Part shown: positions 28,940 to 36,207 of the stretch, piece after piece | Numbering within the stretch: position 1 is the stretch's first letter | Layout: each line of letters starts with the position of its first letter | From: Pseudomonadota bacterium | Lineage (GTDB): Bacteria; Pseudomonadota; Gammaproteobacteria; Steroidobacterales; Steroidobacteraceae | Assembly (NCBI GenBank): GCA_025356075.1 | Contig: JANXUT010000029.1 | Span: forward strand, 1 to 64,000 | Reading direction: 5' to 3' | DNA: 64,000 nucleotides | Notes under the pieces: generated by a model | Seen by the model: the letters and a program-made list of their open reading frames with translations, nothing else | What the model was told of the DNA's origin: nothing | Database searches by the model: none | Program-made: the position numbers and the translations under genes

Positions 28940-29791
28940 ATGAAGTTCGCGCCCACCGTTGTCGAGGATGCCCGCCAGGTGATCGCCCCGCTGCTGACGC
29001 TGGAGGTGCTCGAATCGATGCGGCGCGCCGTGAGCGCCGGCACCGTCACCTGCTCGTTTGATCTCGGACGCTCGCTCCAGACGGCCGACGTCGATGGCGA
29101 GGGCTTCCGCTGGCAGGGCCAGCGCTTCGCGTATCCGGAGGCGTGCAAGGAGCGCACGATCTATTTTTGGGACGGTAGCAAGTTTCTGCCCGCCGCCCGC
29201 TATACGAGCGCGCTCGTGAAGCTGGTGCCGACGCAGTGGGGGCCGCCAACGTTCGAGATCGACGGCATCAAGATGCTGCCCACCGCCCGCGTCTCGCCCT
29301 ACGCGGACGCACAGCGCAAGGTCGCGACCGTTGCGCCCCGGGCCAAGGTGATCCTCGATACCTGCGGCGGCCTGGGCTATTTCGCCGCCTGGTGCCTCAA
29401 GGACCACGCCGCACGAGTCCTCTCCTACGAAAAGAGCGCCGACGTGCTGTGGCTGCGCAGCCTGAACCCCTGGTCGCCGACCCAAGGCGGCGCGCTCGAC
29501 CTCGTGCATGGCGACATCGCCGAGCGCATCGCGGAGGTCCCCGACCGCTCGGTCGGGGCAATCCTGCACGACCCGCCGCGTTTCGCGATCGCGGGCGAGC
29601 TTTATTCCGCTGCGTTCTACACCGAGCTCGCGCGGGTGCTCCCTCGTGGCGGTCGCCTGTTCCACTACACTGGCACTCCGAACAAAGTGAGCCGCGGGCG
29701 CAACCTGCCGCTCGAGGTCGCCAAACGCCTTCGTGACGCCGGCTTTTCCACGGAGCCCGATCCGGACGGCGTGATCGCGATCAGGCGCTAG
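28940..29791 (+). CDS. Putative SAM-dependent methyltransferase (COG2521-like)
   Basis: 283 residues. A Rossmann methyltransferase core is visible: VILDTCGGLGYFAAWCL (motif I), VLSYEKS (motif II acidic position), LVHGDIAERI, and HDPPRFAIAGELYSAAFY, which resembles the DPPxF/Y active-site motif of N-methyltransferases. The C-terminal half also carries RGGRLFHYTGTPN. This arrangement recalls the predicted methyltransferases of COG2521, first noted in archaea; that assignment is from memory and uncertain. An N-terminal domain of about 130 residues precedes the core. The substrate (protein, RNA or small molecule) is unknown. It is divergent from the S9 gene, with the MFS gene downstream. Confidence 0.75.
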   Translation: MKFAPTVVEDARQVIAPLLTLEVLESMRRAVSAGTVTCSFDLGRSLQTADVDGEGFRWQGQRFAYPEACKERTIYFWDGSKFLPAARYTSALVKLVPTQWGPPTFEIDGIKMLPTARVSPYADAQRKVATVAPRAKVILDTCGGLGYFAAWCLKDHAARVLSYEKSADVLWLRSLNPWSPTQGGALDLVHGDIAERIAEVPDRSVGAILHDPPRFAIAGELYSAAFYTELARVLPRGGRLFHYTGTPNKVSRGRNLPLEVAKRLRDAGFSTEPDPDGVIAIRR

Positions 29792-29854
29792 GCAGCCGTC
29801 GCGCCGGTGCGTCGCGCTTTGGCTGGGGGCGGGGAGTGCCGTAGAGTCGAGCTC

Positions 29855-31078
29855 GTGCCATCCCCGCCCACCGACAGCGCCACGCGCCTCTTCGCCCACC
29901 GACCGTTCCTGCTCTACTTCTGGAGCCGCGGCTTCTCGGAATTCGCCTATCAGGTGGGCGCGGTCGCCGTCGGCTGGCAGGTCTATGCGCTGAGCGGAAG
30001 CGCCTTCGCGCTCGGCATGGTCGGGCTCGTCCAGTTCATCCCGACGGCCGTGCTCGTGTTCGTCGCTGGCCACGCTTCCGACCGCTACGACCGCAATCGC
30101 GTCGCGCAGCTCTGCCAGATCACGGAGGGACTGACAGCAGCGTTCCTGGCCTGGGGGACGATCGCGGGCTGGATCACGGTCCCCGAGATCTTCGCCGCCG
30201 TCGCCATCTTCGGCACGGCCATCGCCTTCGAAAGCCCCGCGGCGGCCGCGCAGCTTCCCGGCGTCACACCCACCGGCGCGATGCAGAAGGCGACTGCGCT
30301 CACGACCGGCGGCTTCCAAGTCGCCGCGATCAGCGGCCCGGCGCTCGGCGGTCTCGCCTACGCGATTTCGCCGTACGCGCCGTACGTGCTGATGACGGCG
30401 TGCTGGATCGTCGGCAGCGCCTTGAGCGGCGCGATCCGGGTCGACCGGGCGCTGCCGCCCAAGGGCGCGGCGACGCCGAAGGACCTCTTCGCCGGTGTCG
30501 GCTTCGTCCGCCACAACCCCGCGATCCTGGGGACGATCTCGCTCGATCTTTTCGCGGTGCTGCTCGGCGGCGCGACGGCGCTCCTGCCGATCTACGCACG
30601 CGACATCCTCTCGACGGGTCCCTGGGGCCTCGGGGTGCTGCGTGCGGCGCCCGCGGTCGGCGCGCTCGCGATGACCGCATTCCTCGCCCGCCACGCGATC
30701 ACGCGGCGGGTCGGGGTCCGGATGTTCCAGGCGGTCATCGTGTTCGGCATCGCGACGGCGGTGTTCGCGGTCTCGACCTCGATCTGGTGCTCGCTGCTCG
30801 CGCTCCTCGTCATGGGCGCGGCCGACACGATCAGCGTCGTGATCCGCTTCTCGCTCGTGCAGCTGCAGACGCCCGATGAGATGCGCGGGCGGGTCGGGGC
30901 GGTCAACTACCTCTTCATCAACGCATCCAACGAGCTCGGCCAGTTCGAGAGCGGCGTGACGGCGGCGTTCCTCGGGGCGATGCCCGCGGCACTCCTGGGT
31001 GGACTCGGGACGATCGCGGTCGCGCTCCTCTGGATGAAGCTCTTCCCGAGCCTGCGTCGCCTCGAGCGGCTCGAGTAG
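29855..31078 (+). CDS. MFS exporter (EntS/MFS_3 type)
   Basis: About 407 residues with roughly twelve hydrophobic segments. Family features: FWSRGFSEFAYQVGAVAVGW in helix 1, GHASDRYDRNRV at the loop 2-3 signature (G-x-x-x-D-R-x-x-R-R type), and RGRVGAVNYLFINASNELG in the second half, all typical of the EntS/MdtH-like drug and siderophore exporters. The substrate is unknown, and no siderophore genes are near. The start is ambiguous: GTG 29855 is chosen over GTG 29807, whose extra residues are not hydrophobic or conserved-looking. Confidence 0.85.
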   Translation: MPSPPTDSATRLFAHRPFLLYFWSRGFSEFAYQVGAVAVGWQVYALSGSAFALGMVGLVQFIPTAVLVFVAGHASDRYDRNRVAQLCQITEGLTAAFLAWGTIAGWITVPEIFAAVAIFGTAIAFESPAAAAQLPGVTPTGAMQKATALTTGGFQVAAISGPALGGLAYAISPYAPYVLMTACWIVGSALSGAIRVDRALPPKGAATPKDLFAGVGFVRHNPAILGTISLDLFAVLLGGATALLPIYARDILSTGPWGLGVLRAAPAVGALAMTAFLARHAITRRVGVRMFQAVIVFGIATAVFAVSTSIWCSLLALLVMGAADTISVVIRFSLVQLQTPDEMRGRVGAVNYLFINASNELGQFESGVTAAFLGAMPAALLGGLGTIAVALLWMKLFPSLRRLERLE

Positions 31079-31092
31079 CGGGGACGGCGCGC

Positions 31093-31108
31093 CGCCTCGA
31101 CGGAGGCG
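31093..31108. terminator. Short hairpin between convergent genes
   Basis: CGCCTC (31093-31098) pairs with GAGGCG (31103-31108) around GACG, in the 36-base gap between the MFS and LuxR/VOC stop codons. The stem is short and there is no T run. Confidence 0.3.
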
Positions 31109-31114
31109 ACCACC

Positions 31115-31753
31115 TCAGGCCTTCGCCGGTCGCACCTGCGAGATGAGTCCGAGCGGGCGCCCCTCGGGGTCCTTGAACATCACCAGCCATTCCTCAGTGC
31201 CGTCCGGCTGGCGGTGGATCATGTGCGGAGCGTTGATGAACTCGATGCCGCGGGCCGTGAGATCGTCGCGCGACTTCACGATGTCATCGACCGAGAAGTA
31301 GACGATCGACTCGGCCGCCGCCGGTTCGCCGTACTGGGTCAGCATCAGCCGCGTGCCGGCGCAGTCGAAGAAGGCGAGAGGGCCGACGGTGTAGAGGTGG
31401 GGAAGGCGCAGCACGTCCCGGTACCAGGCTTCGGCCGCGCCGATGTCCTTCACCGTCCTCGACAGCTGCGTGATCCGGCCAATGGTCGTTGTCGATGTCG
31501 CCGTCCTCTCCTGTGCGTTGAGCGCGCTGCCGCGCGGCGCGCGAAACCACTGCCTGAGCGACTTGCGGCTCGTGACGCCGAGCTTGGCGTAGACGTTGGC
31601 GACGTGGAACTTGACCGCGTCCGCGCTGATGCCGCGGCGCGCGGCGATCTCGCGATTGGTCATGCCGTGCTGCACTGCATGCACGACCCGCCATTCGGTC
31701 GGCGTCAACACGTCCTCGTGCGCGGGTCGTCCGCGGCGCTTCCTGGTCGCCAT
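31115..31753 (-). CDS. LuxR-type HTH fused to a VOC (glyoxalase-fold) domain
   Basis: 212 residues. Residues about 14-70 are a GerE/LuxR helix-turn-helix (LTPTEWRVVHAVQHGMTNRE, ISADAVKFHVANVYAKLGV, TSRKSLRQWF). Residues about 90-210 are a VOC domain (LSRTVKDIGAAEAWYRDVL, GPLAFFDCAGTRLMLTQYG, a second module IVYFSVDDIVKSRDDLTARG and FKDPEGRPLGLISQV). The VOC half probably senses a small molecule, making a one-component regulator; it could retain catalysis instead. Normal LuxR proteins carry the HTH at the C-terminus, so the order is reversed here. The gene is on its own transcript downstream of the aminotransferase operon. Confidence 0.85.
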   Translation of the reverse strand: MATRKRRGRPAHEDVLTPTEWRVVHAVQHGMTNREIAARRGISADAVKFHVANVYAKLGVTSRKSLRQWFRAPRGSALNAQERTATSTTTIGRITQLSRTVKDIGAAEAWYRDVLRLPHLYTVGPLAFFDCAGTRLMLTQYGEPAAAESIVYFSVDDIVKSRDDLTARGIEFINAPHMIHRQPDGTEEWLVMFKDPEGRPLGLISQVRPAKA

Positions 31754-31817
31754 GGCCGAATCCTAGCGCCGCAAACCCCGAATTTCCCTACCCACCCGCC
31801 GGTGGCGCAGCCGCACC

Positions 31818-32885
31818 TCAGCCGGGCAGCGGGACCTCGCGAACCCAGCCGAACGGGTCGGGCGCGCGGCGCTCCTGGATCGACAGGAGCGCCTCGCGGA
31901 GCTCCGCCACCACCACCCCGATGCGCAGGGGAACGTGATCGGCGCCGCCGACATCGGCCAGTACTCCGATGGGGCTCACGATCGCGGCCGTGCCGCACGC
32001 GAAGAGCTCGGTGCACACGCCGCTAGCGAGCTGCACAATGAGCTCGTCGATCGCGATCCGCCGCTCGTGCACCGTGTAGCCGAGGTGCCGGGCCAGCGTG
32101 ATGAGCGAATCGCGGGTAATGCCGGCGAGGATCGCCCCGTCGAGCACGGGCGTGTGCAGCTCCCCGTTGATGACCGCGAACAGGTTCATGCCCGACAGCT
32201 CCTGGATGAACCGGTGCTCGGAGGCATCGAGCCAGAGCGCCACCGTGTAGCCCCGCGCGACCGCCGCGCTCGTCGCGCGCAACGAGGCCGCGTAGTTGGC
32301 CGCCGCCTTCGAGAAGCCGACCCCGCCGAGCGGCGCGCGCACATCGCGCCGCTCAATCGCGACGCGCATGGCGCCGGCCGAATACGCCTCGACCGGGTTC
32401 GCGATGACCATGAAACGGAACGTCGTGGAGTTTCGGATCATGTAGCCGCTTTCGGTGCCGAACAGGAACGGGCGCAGGTAGAGCGCGTGCCCGGACTTCC
32501 CCGGCACGAAGCGATTGAGGGTTCCTGCGACCGCATCGAGCGCCTCGAGGAACATCCCCTCCGGCACCGTCGGCATCGACAGGCGCTCGGCCGAGGCGGC
32601 AAGGCGCTTGCAGTTCTCGAGCGGCCGGAACAGGTTCGGGCCGGGCCGCCCGATCCGGTACGCCTTGAGGCCTTCGAAGACGAGCTCCGCGTAGTGCAGC
32701 GCGCGCGCGCCCGGCCACAGCGCAATCGGTCCATAGGGAAGGAGTTCCCCCCGGCCCCAGCTGCCGTTCGCCCACTCGGCGCTGTACATGACGGGCGCAT
32801 TGACGAGGCCAAAGCCGAGGGTCTGCGGCACCGTGAACGCCTCGAGCGCCGCCGCGACGCCGGGCGCGATGTCGTATGCCTTCAT
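31818..32885 (-). CDS. Class IV (branched-chain-type) PLP aminotransferase
   Basis: 355 residues. IlvE-like fold type IV aminotransferase: PYGPIALWPGARALHYAELVFEG (conserved ALHYG-like start of the active site), the arginine-rich LFRPLENCKRLAASAERLSMP, PLP Lys in GFSKAAANYAASL (canonical form GDxKxxGNYA), and the EXSGMNLF stretch ELSGMNLF. It probably moves amino groups between branched-chain amino acids and 2-oxoglutarate, but divergence around the Lys leaves specificity open. The ATG at 32885 is one base after the cupin stop codon, so the two form an operon. The frame extending to 32954 lies inside the cupin gene. Confidence 0.85.
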   Translation of the reverse strand: MKAYDIAPGVAAALEAFTVPQTLGFGLVNAPVMYSAEWANGSWGRGELLPYGPIALWPGARALHYAELVFEGLKAYRIGRPGPNLFRPLENCKRLAASAERLSMPTVPEGMFLEALDAVAGTLNRFVPGKSGHALYLRPFLFGTESGYMIRNSTTFRFMVIANPVEAYSAGAMRVAIERRDVRAPLGGVGFSKAAANYAASLRATSAAVARGYTVALWLDASEHRFIQELSGMNLFAVINGELHTPVLDGAILAGITRDSLITLARHLGYTVHERRIAIDELIVQLASGVCTELFACGTAAIVSPIGVLADVGGADHVPLRIGVVVAELREALLSIQERRAPDPFGWVREVPLPG

Positions 32886-32886
32886 G

Positions 32887-33267
32887 TCAGCCTCGCAGGT
32901 ACGCGTCGGTGCCGGCCAGCCAGTCCTGCCGCGGCGGGCAGAAGATGTCGACATCGAGGGTCGCCTCGAGGGCGAGCGCCCGGTGCGGCAGCATCGAGGG
33001 GATCACGACGACCTCGCCCGCGCGCACGATGAGGTGGCGCTCGTCGGTGGCGCCGAACCAGAATTCGAGCGCGCCTTCCAGGATGTAGGTGATCTGCTCG
33101 TTCTCGTGGGAATGCCGCGGCACGTCGTCGCCTTTCTTCAGGTAGACGTGCGCGATCATCATCCTTTCGCTCGTGATGAGCCGGCGCGTGATCGTGCCCT
33201 TCAAGGGCTCGGCGGGCAGATCGGACCAGCGGTAGTGGGTCTCGCGCGCTAATGCGGTCGTGGTCAT
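32887..33267 (-). CDS. Cupin domain protein
   Basis: 126 residues, a single cupin barrel. Motif 1 is visible as PRHSHENEQITYILEG (G-x5-H-x-H-x3-E type with metal-binding His, His, Glu) and motif 2 as VVIPSMLPHRALAL with the later His. It may be a small metal-dependent dioxygenase or isomerase, or a ligand-binding partner of the aminotransferase. GAGGTG lies before the ATG at 33267; the longer frame to 33345 has no start signal. It is divergent from the proline-racemase-family gene across 220 bases of promoter DNA. Confidence 0.85.
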   Translation of the reverse strand: MTTTALARETHYRWSDLPAEPLKGTITRRLITSERMMIAHVYLKKGDDVPRHSHENEQITYILEGALEFWFGATDERHLIVRAGEVVVIPSMLPHRALALEATLDVDIFCPPRQDWLAGTDAYLRG

Positions 33268-33487
33268 CGTCGTCACCTCGTGAGGGCCGGCAAACGAGGC
33301 TGCCGGAACCTGCCGATTGTGGCATCGGCCGGGTGCCGATGGCACGATTTGCAGCGCGTTCGGCGCGCCGGCGTCGAGTTACCGTGCCGCGGCGCTGTCA
33401 TTGGGCAAGACCCTCGCTTATTGTCGATGGCGGGCGGCCCGTCGCCGCCCGGCGGGCTTCGCATTCCTACGCGGGACGAGGTGACGG

Positions 33488-34528
33488 GTGGCGTACAAGC
33501 GCGTGATATCGGTCGTCGGCTGCCACGCGGCGGGCGAGGTCGGGGATGTCATCGTCGGCGGCGTCCTGCCGCCGCGCGGCGCGACGATGTACGAAAAGAT
33601 GCGCACGATGGAGCGCGAGCACGACCACATCCGCAAGTTGCTGTTGTGCGAGCCGCGCGGCAGCGTCGCGCGCCACGTCAACCTCGTCGTCCCGTCGACC
33701 CGGCCAGACTGCGACGTCGGACTCATCATCATGGAGCCGACGGAGTACGTGCCGATGTCGGGCTCGAACACGATCGCCTCGGTGACGGTGCTGCTCGAGA
33801 CGGGGATCCTGCCGATGCTCGAGCCCGAGACGATCGTGCGGCTCGACATGCCGGGCGGCGTCGTGACCGCCACCGCCGCGTGCCGGGCCGGCAAGTGCGA
33901 GAGCGTGGAATTCGAGAACGTCCCGTGCTTCGTCCACGGGCTCGACCTGCCGGTCGAGGTCGAGGGGCTCGGCACGATCTTGATTGACGTCGCGTACGGC
34001 GGGATGTTCTTCGCGATCGTCGACGCGGAGGCGCTCGGCTTCAAGGTTGAGCCCGCCGAGGCCCGCGCGCTCGCGGAGCTCGGCGAGAAGATCCGCGTCG
34101 CGGCGCGCCGCCAGCTCGAGGTCGTGCACCCCGGCAACCCCGACATCCAGGGCGTCTCGATCGTGCAGTTCGACCAGCGCTACCAGGGTTCCGGCAGAGT
34201 CACGCGCAACACCTGCATCGTCGCGCCCGGGCGCGCCGACCGCAGCCCGACCGGCACCGGGACGTGCGCGCGCATGGCGGTCCTGCACGCGCGGGGCCAG
34301 ATGGCGGTGGGCGATGAGCTCGTGCACAGCTCCGTGATCGGCTCGGAATTTCGCGGCCGCATCAAGGCCGAGACCCGGATCGGCGATCGCACGGCCATCG
34401 TGCCGTCGATCCGGGGCAGCGCCTGGATCACGGGCTTCCACCACTACGTGCTCGACTCCTCCGACCCGTTTCCGGAGGGCTACGTCCTCGCCGACACCTG
34501 GGGCGTGTCCGGCACCACCACGCAATAG
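33488..34528 (+). CDS. Proline racemase family protein with Ser/Thr in place of the two catalytic Cys
   Basis: 346 residues. The family comprises proline racemase, 4-hydroxyproline 2-epimerase and trans-3-hydroxyproline dehydratase. The overall signature is clear (HAAGEVGDVIVGG, RGSVARHVNLVVPS). Position one, usually Cys in MCGHGTI, reads VPMSGSNTIA (Ser). Position two, usually Cys in SPCGTGT, reads SPTGTGTCARMA (Thr, with a Cys five residues later). Known dehydratases have Thr at position two, so dehydration or an unusual reaction is more likely than racemisation. It starts at GTG after GAGGTGACGG. The ArsR gene follows by 43 bases. Confidence 0.85.
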   Translation: MAYKRVISVVGCHAAGEVGDVIVGGVLPPRGATMYEKMRTMEREHDHIRKLLLCEPRGSVARHVNLVVPSTRPDCDVGLIIMEPTEYVPMSGSNTIASVTVLLETGILPMLEPETIVRLDMPGGVVTATAACRAGKCESVEFENVPCFVHGLDLPVEVEGLGTILIDVAYGGMFFAIVDAEALGFKVEPAEARALAELGEKIRVAARRQLEVVHPGNPDIQGVSIVQFDQRYQGSGRVTRNTCIVAPGRADRSPTGTGTCARMAVLHARGQMAVGDELVHSSVIGSEFRGRIKAETRIGDRTAIVPSIRGSAWITGFHHYVLDSSDPFPEGYVLADTWGVSGTTTQ

Positions 34529-34571
34529 CGCGCCGTGTGCGGGGCTCGGCGTCGCCGCTATACTAAGGTGA

Positions 34572-34910
34572 ATGCCTAACCATTTAGCCGAGCTCGATCG
34601 CGTCTTCCGTGCGCTCACCGACCCCACGCGCCGGGCGGTGCTCGAGCGCTTGACCCAGGGTCCAGGCGCGGTCACGGACCTCGCCCGGCCGTTTCGGATG
34701 ACCTTGCCGTCGTTCTCCCAACACCTTGATGTGCTTGAGGAATCGGGGCTGGTCGAATCGAGAAAGGTCGGCCGGACGCGGACCTACCGGCTGGCGCCGC
34801 GGCCACTACGGTTGGCGGAGCGCTGGATGGAGCAGCAACGCGGCAGCTGGGAACGTCGCCCCGATCAACTCGACCGCTTTCTCGAGGGCCCGAAGGAGCA
34901 GGACGAATGA
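34572..34910 (+). CDS. ArsR family winged-helix regulator
   Basis: 112 residues. ArsR-type winged helix: FRALTDPTRRAVLERLTQG, TDLARPFRMTLPSFSQHLDV, LEESGLVESRKVGRTRTYRL. There are no Cys ligands, so it is not a metal sensor of the SmtB/ArsR kind; it belongs to the group paired with SRPBCC genes. Its last four bases, ATGA, start that partner gene. TATACT lies at 34559-34564, which would give a nearly leaderless mRNA, although AAGGTGA just before the ATG can serve as ribosome binding site. Confidence 0.92.
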   Translation: MPNHLAELDRVFRALTDPTRRAVLERLTQGPGAVTDLARPFRMTLPSFSQHLDVLEESGLVESRKVGRTRTYRLAPRPLRLAERWMEQQRGSWERRPDQLDRFLEGPKEQDE

Positions 34911-35410
34911 CCGTGCCTTTCACGCTCACGCTCGACCCCACCCGCGACCTCCTCTTCGAGCGCATCGTCGATGTGGCGCCCGAGCTCGTGTGGCGGGCGT
35001 GGACGACGCCCGCGCTCCTGATGCGCTGGTTCACCCCGGTGCCGTGGACGACGACGGCGTGCGACATCGACTTGCGCGCGGGTGGCAAGTTCCGGACCGT
35101 GATGCGCTCACCGGAAGGACAGGAGTTCGAGAACGTCGGCTGCTACCTCGAGGCCGTGCCGAACGAGCGCCTCACCTGGACGAGCGCGCTCGGCCCCGGG
35201 TTCCGGCCCTCGGGTGCCGCCGGCGCCGATGCGCTCGGAATCGTGTTCACGGCGGCGATCACCCTCGCGCGACACCCCGAGGGCACGAAGTACACCGCGC
35301 ACGCGATGCACGGCGACGCAGCCAGCCGCGATCGCCACGAGCAGATGGGCTTCGAGGACGGCTGGGGCAAGGCGCTCGCACAGCTCGTGACGGTGGCAAA
35401 GACGCTCTGA
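34907..35410 (+). CDS. SRPBCC (AHSA1-like) protein
   Basis: 167 residues of the Bet v1-like/AHSA1 fold: FERIVDVAPELVWRAWTTPA, LMRWFTPVPWTTTACDIDLR, GGKFRTVMRSPEGQEF, VGCYLEAVPNERLTWTSALG and a C-terminal helix HEQMGFEDGWGKALAQL. This fold has a large hydrophobic pocket for small molecules. ArsR/SRPBCC pairs with overlapping ATGA are common in proteobacteria and are thought to act as ligand-sensing repressor plus effector; the ligand is unknown. Confidence 0.92.
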   Translation: MTVPFTLTLDPTRDLLFERIVDVAPELVWRAWTTPALLMRWFTPVPWTTTACDIDLRAGGKFRTVMRSPEGQEFENVGCYLEAVPNERLTWTSALGPGFRPSGAAGADALGIVFTAAITLARHPEGTKYTAHAMHGDAASRDRHEQMGFEDGWGKALAQLVTVAKTL

Positions 35411-35604
35411 GTGGCACCGCGGACCGCCGCGTCGGTCGATCCTCGCGCGCATTCCCCGGCCGGCGCGAACTCTTGCGGCACCTCCCTCAAGAGGTCAGAG
35501 TGAGCCCTCGACCGGCGAGTCCGAGCGGCACCGATGATCGGTCGCCGCCCGGGCCGGCACTCCACGCCGGCACTGCTGCCAGCGGGCAAACGGGGGAACT
35601 CTCG

Positions 35605-36207
35605 ATGGACAAGGCAGCGAAGTCGCGGCGCGAATTTCTATCGACGGCAGGCTCGGCGCTCGGCGTCGCCTGGGCCGCCACGCACTGGCCCGCGATCGCG
35701 AGCGCCCACAACCACGCAGTCGCGGCACTCGCCGAAGGGGCCGCGGCAACCTTCGGCTTCCTGACGGCGGATGAGGCGCGCGCGGTCGATGCGATCGCAT
35801 CGCAGATCATCCCGACCGACGAGTCGCCCGGCGCCCACGAGGCGGGGAGCGTCTATTTCATCGACCGCTCGCTGCAGACGTGGCAGGCCGGCCATGCCAG
35901 CGGCTTTCGCGCGGGGCTCAAGGAATTCGAGGCCGGGTTCAACGCCGCGCACCCGGGAGTGCGCTTCGCCGACGCGGATTCCGCGACCCAGATCGCCTAC
36001 CTCACCCGCGTCGAGAAGACCCCGTTCTTCGAGGGCATGCGGGCGCTGACCCTGATCGGGCTCTTCGCGCTGCCGCAATACGGCGGCAATCGCGACGGGA
36101 TCGGCTGGCGCCTGATCGGCTTCAACGACCAGCACGCGTTCTCGCCGCCCTTCGGCTATTACGACCGCGACTACCCGGGATTCAAGCTTCCGGACGGGAA
36201 GCCATGA
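35605..36207 (+). CDS. Gluconate 2-dehydrogenase subunit 3-like protein, Tat-exported
   Basis: 200 residues with a Tat signal (KSRREFLSTAGSALGVAWAATHW). The rest matches the small subunit of membrane-bound FAD dehydrogenases: FLTADEARAVDAIASQIIPT, DESPGAHEAGSVYFIDRSL, and GFNDQHAFSPPFGYYDRDYPG. It escorts the partner flavoprotein across the membrane because only this subunit has the Tat signal. It starts at the ATG at 35605 after GGGGGAA. The larger open frame from 34726 covers the ArsR and SRPBCC genes and is not real. It overlaps the next gene by ATGA. Confidence 0.92.
   Translation: MDKAAKSRREFLSTAGSALGVAWAATHWPAIASAHNHAVAALAEGAAATFGFLTADEARAVDAIASQIIPTDESPGAHEAGSVYFIDRSLQTWQAGHASGFRAGLKEFEAGFNAAHPGVRFADADSATQIAYLTRVEKTPFFEGMRALTLIGLFALPQYGGNRDGIGWRLIGFNDQHAFSPPFGYYDRDYPGFKLPDGKP

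Noticed and set aside
28763-30694. Upstream extension of the S9 peptidase frame to a 1325-codon open frame
   Set aside because: It runs antisense through the methyltransferase and MFS genes, is Arg/Asp/Glu/Gly-rich without domains, and the S9 signal peptide starts cleanly at 28762.
34726-35604. N-terminal extension of the dehydrogenase small subunit across the ArsR/SRPBCC genes
   Set aside because: Out of frame with both real genes and Arg-rich; the Tat signal and GGGGGAA site fix the start at 35605.
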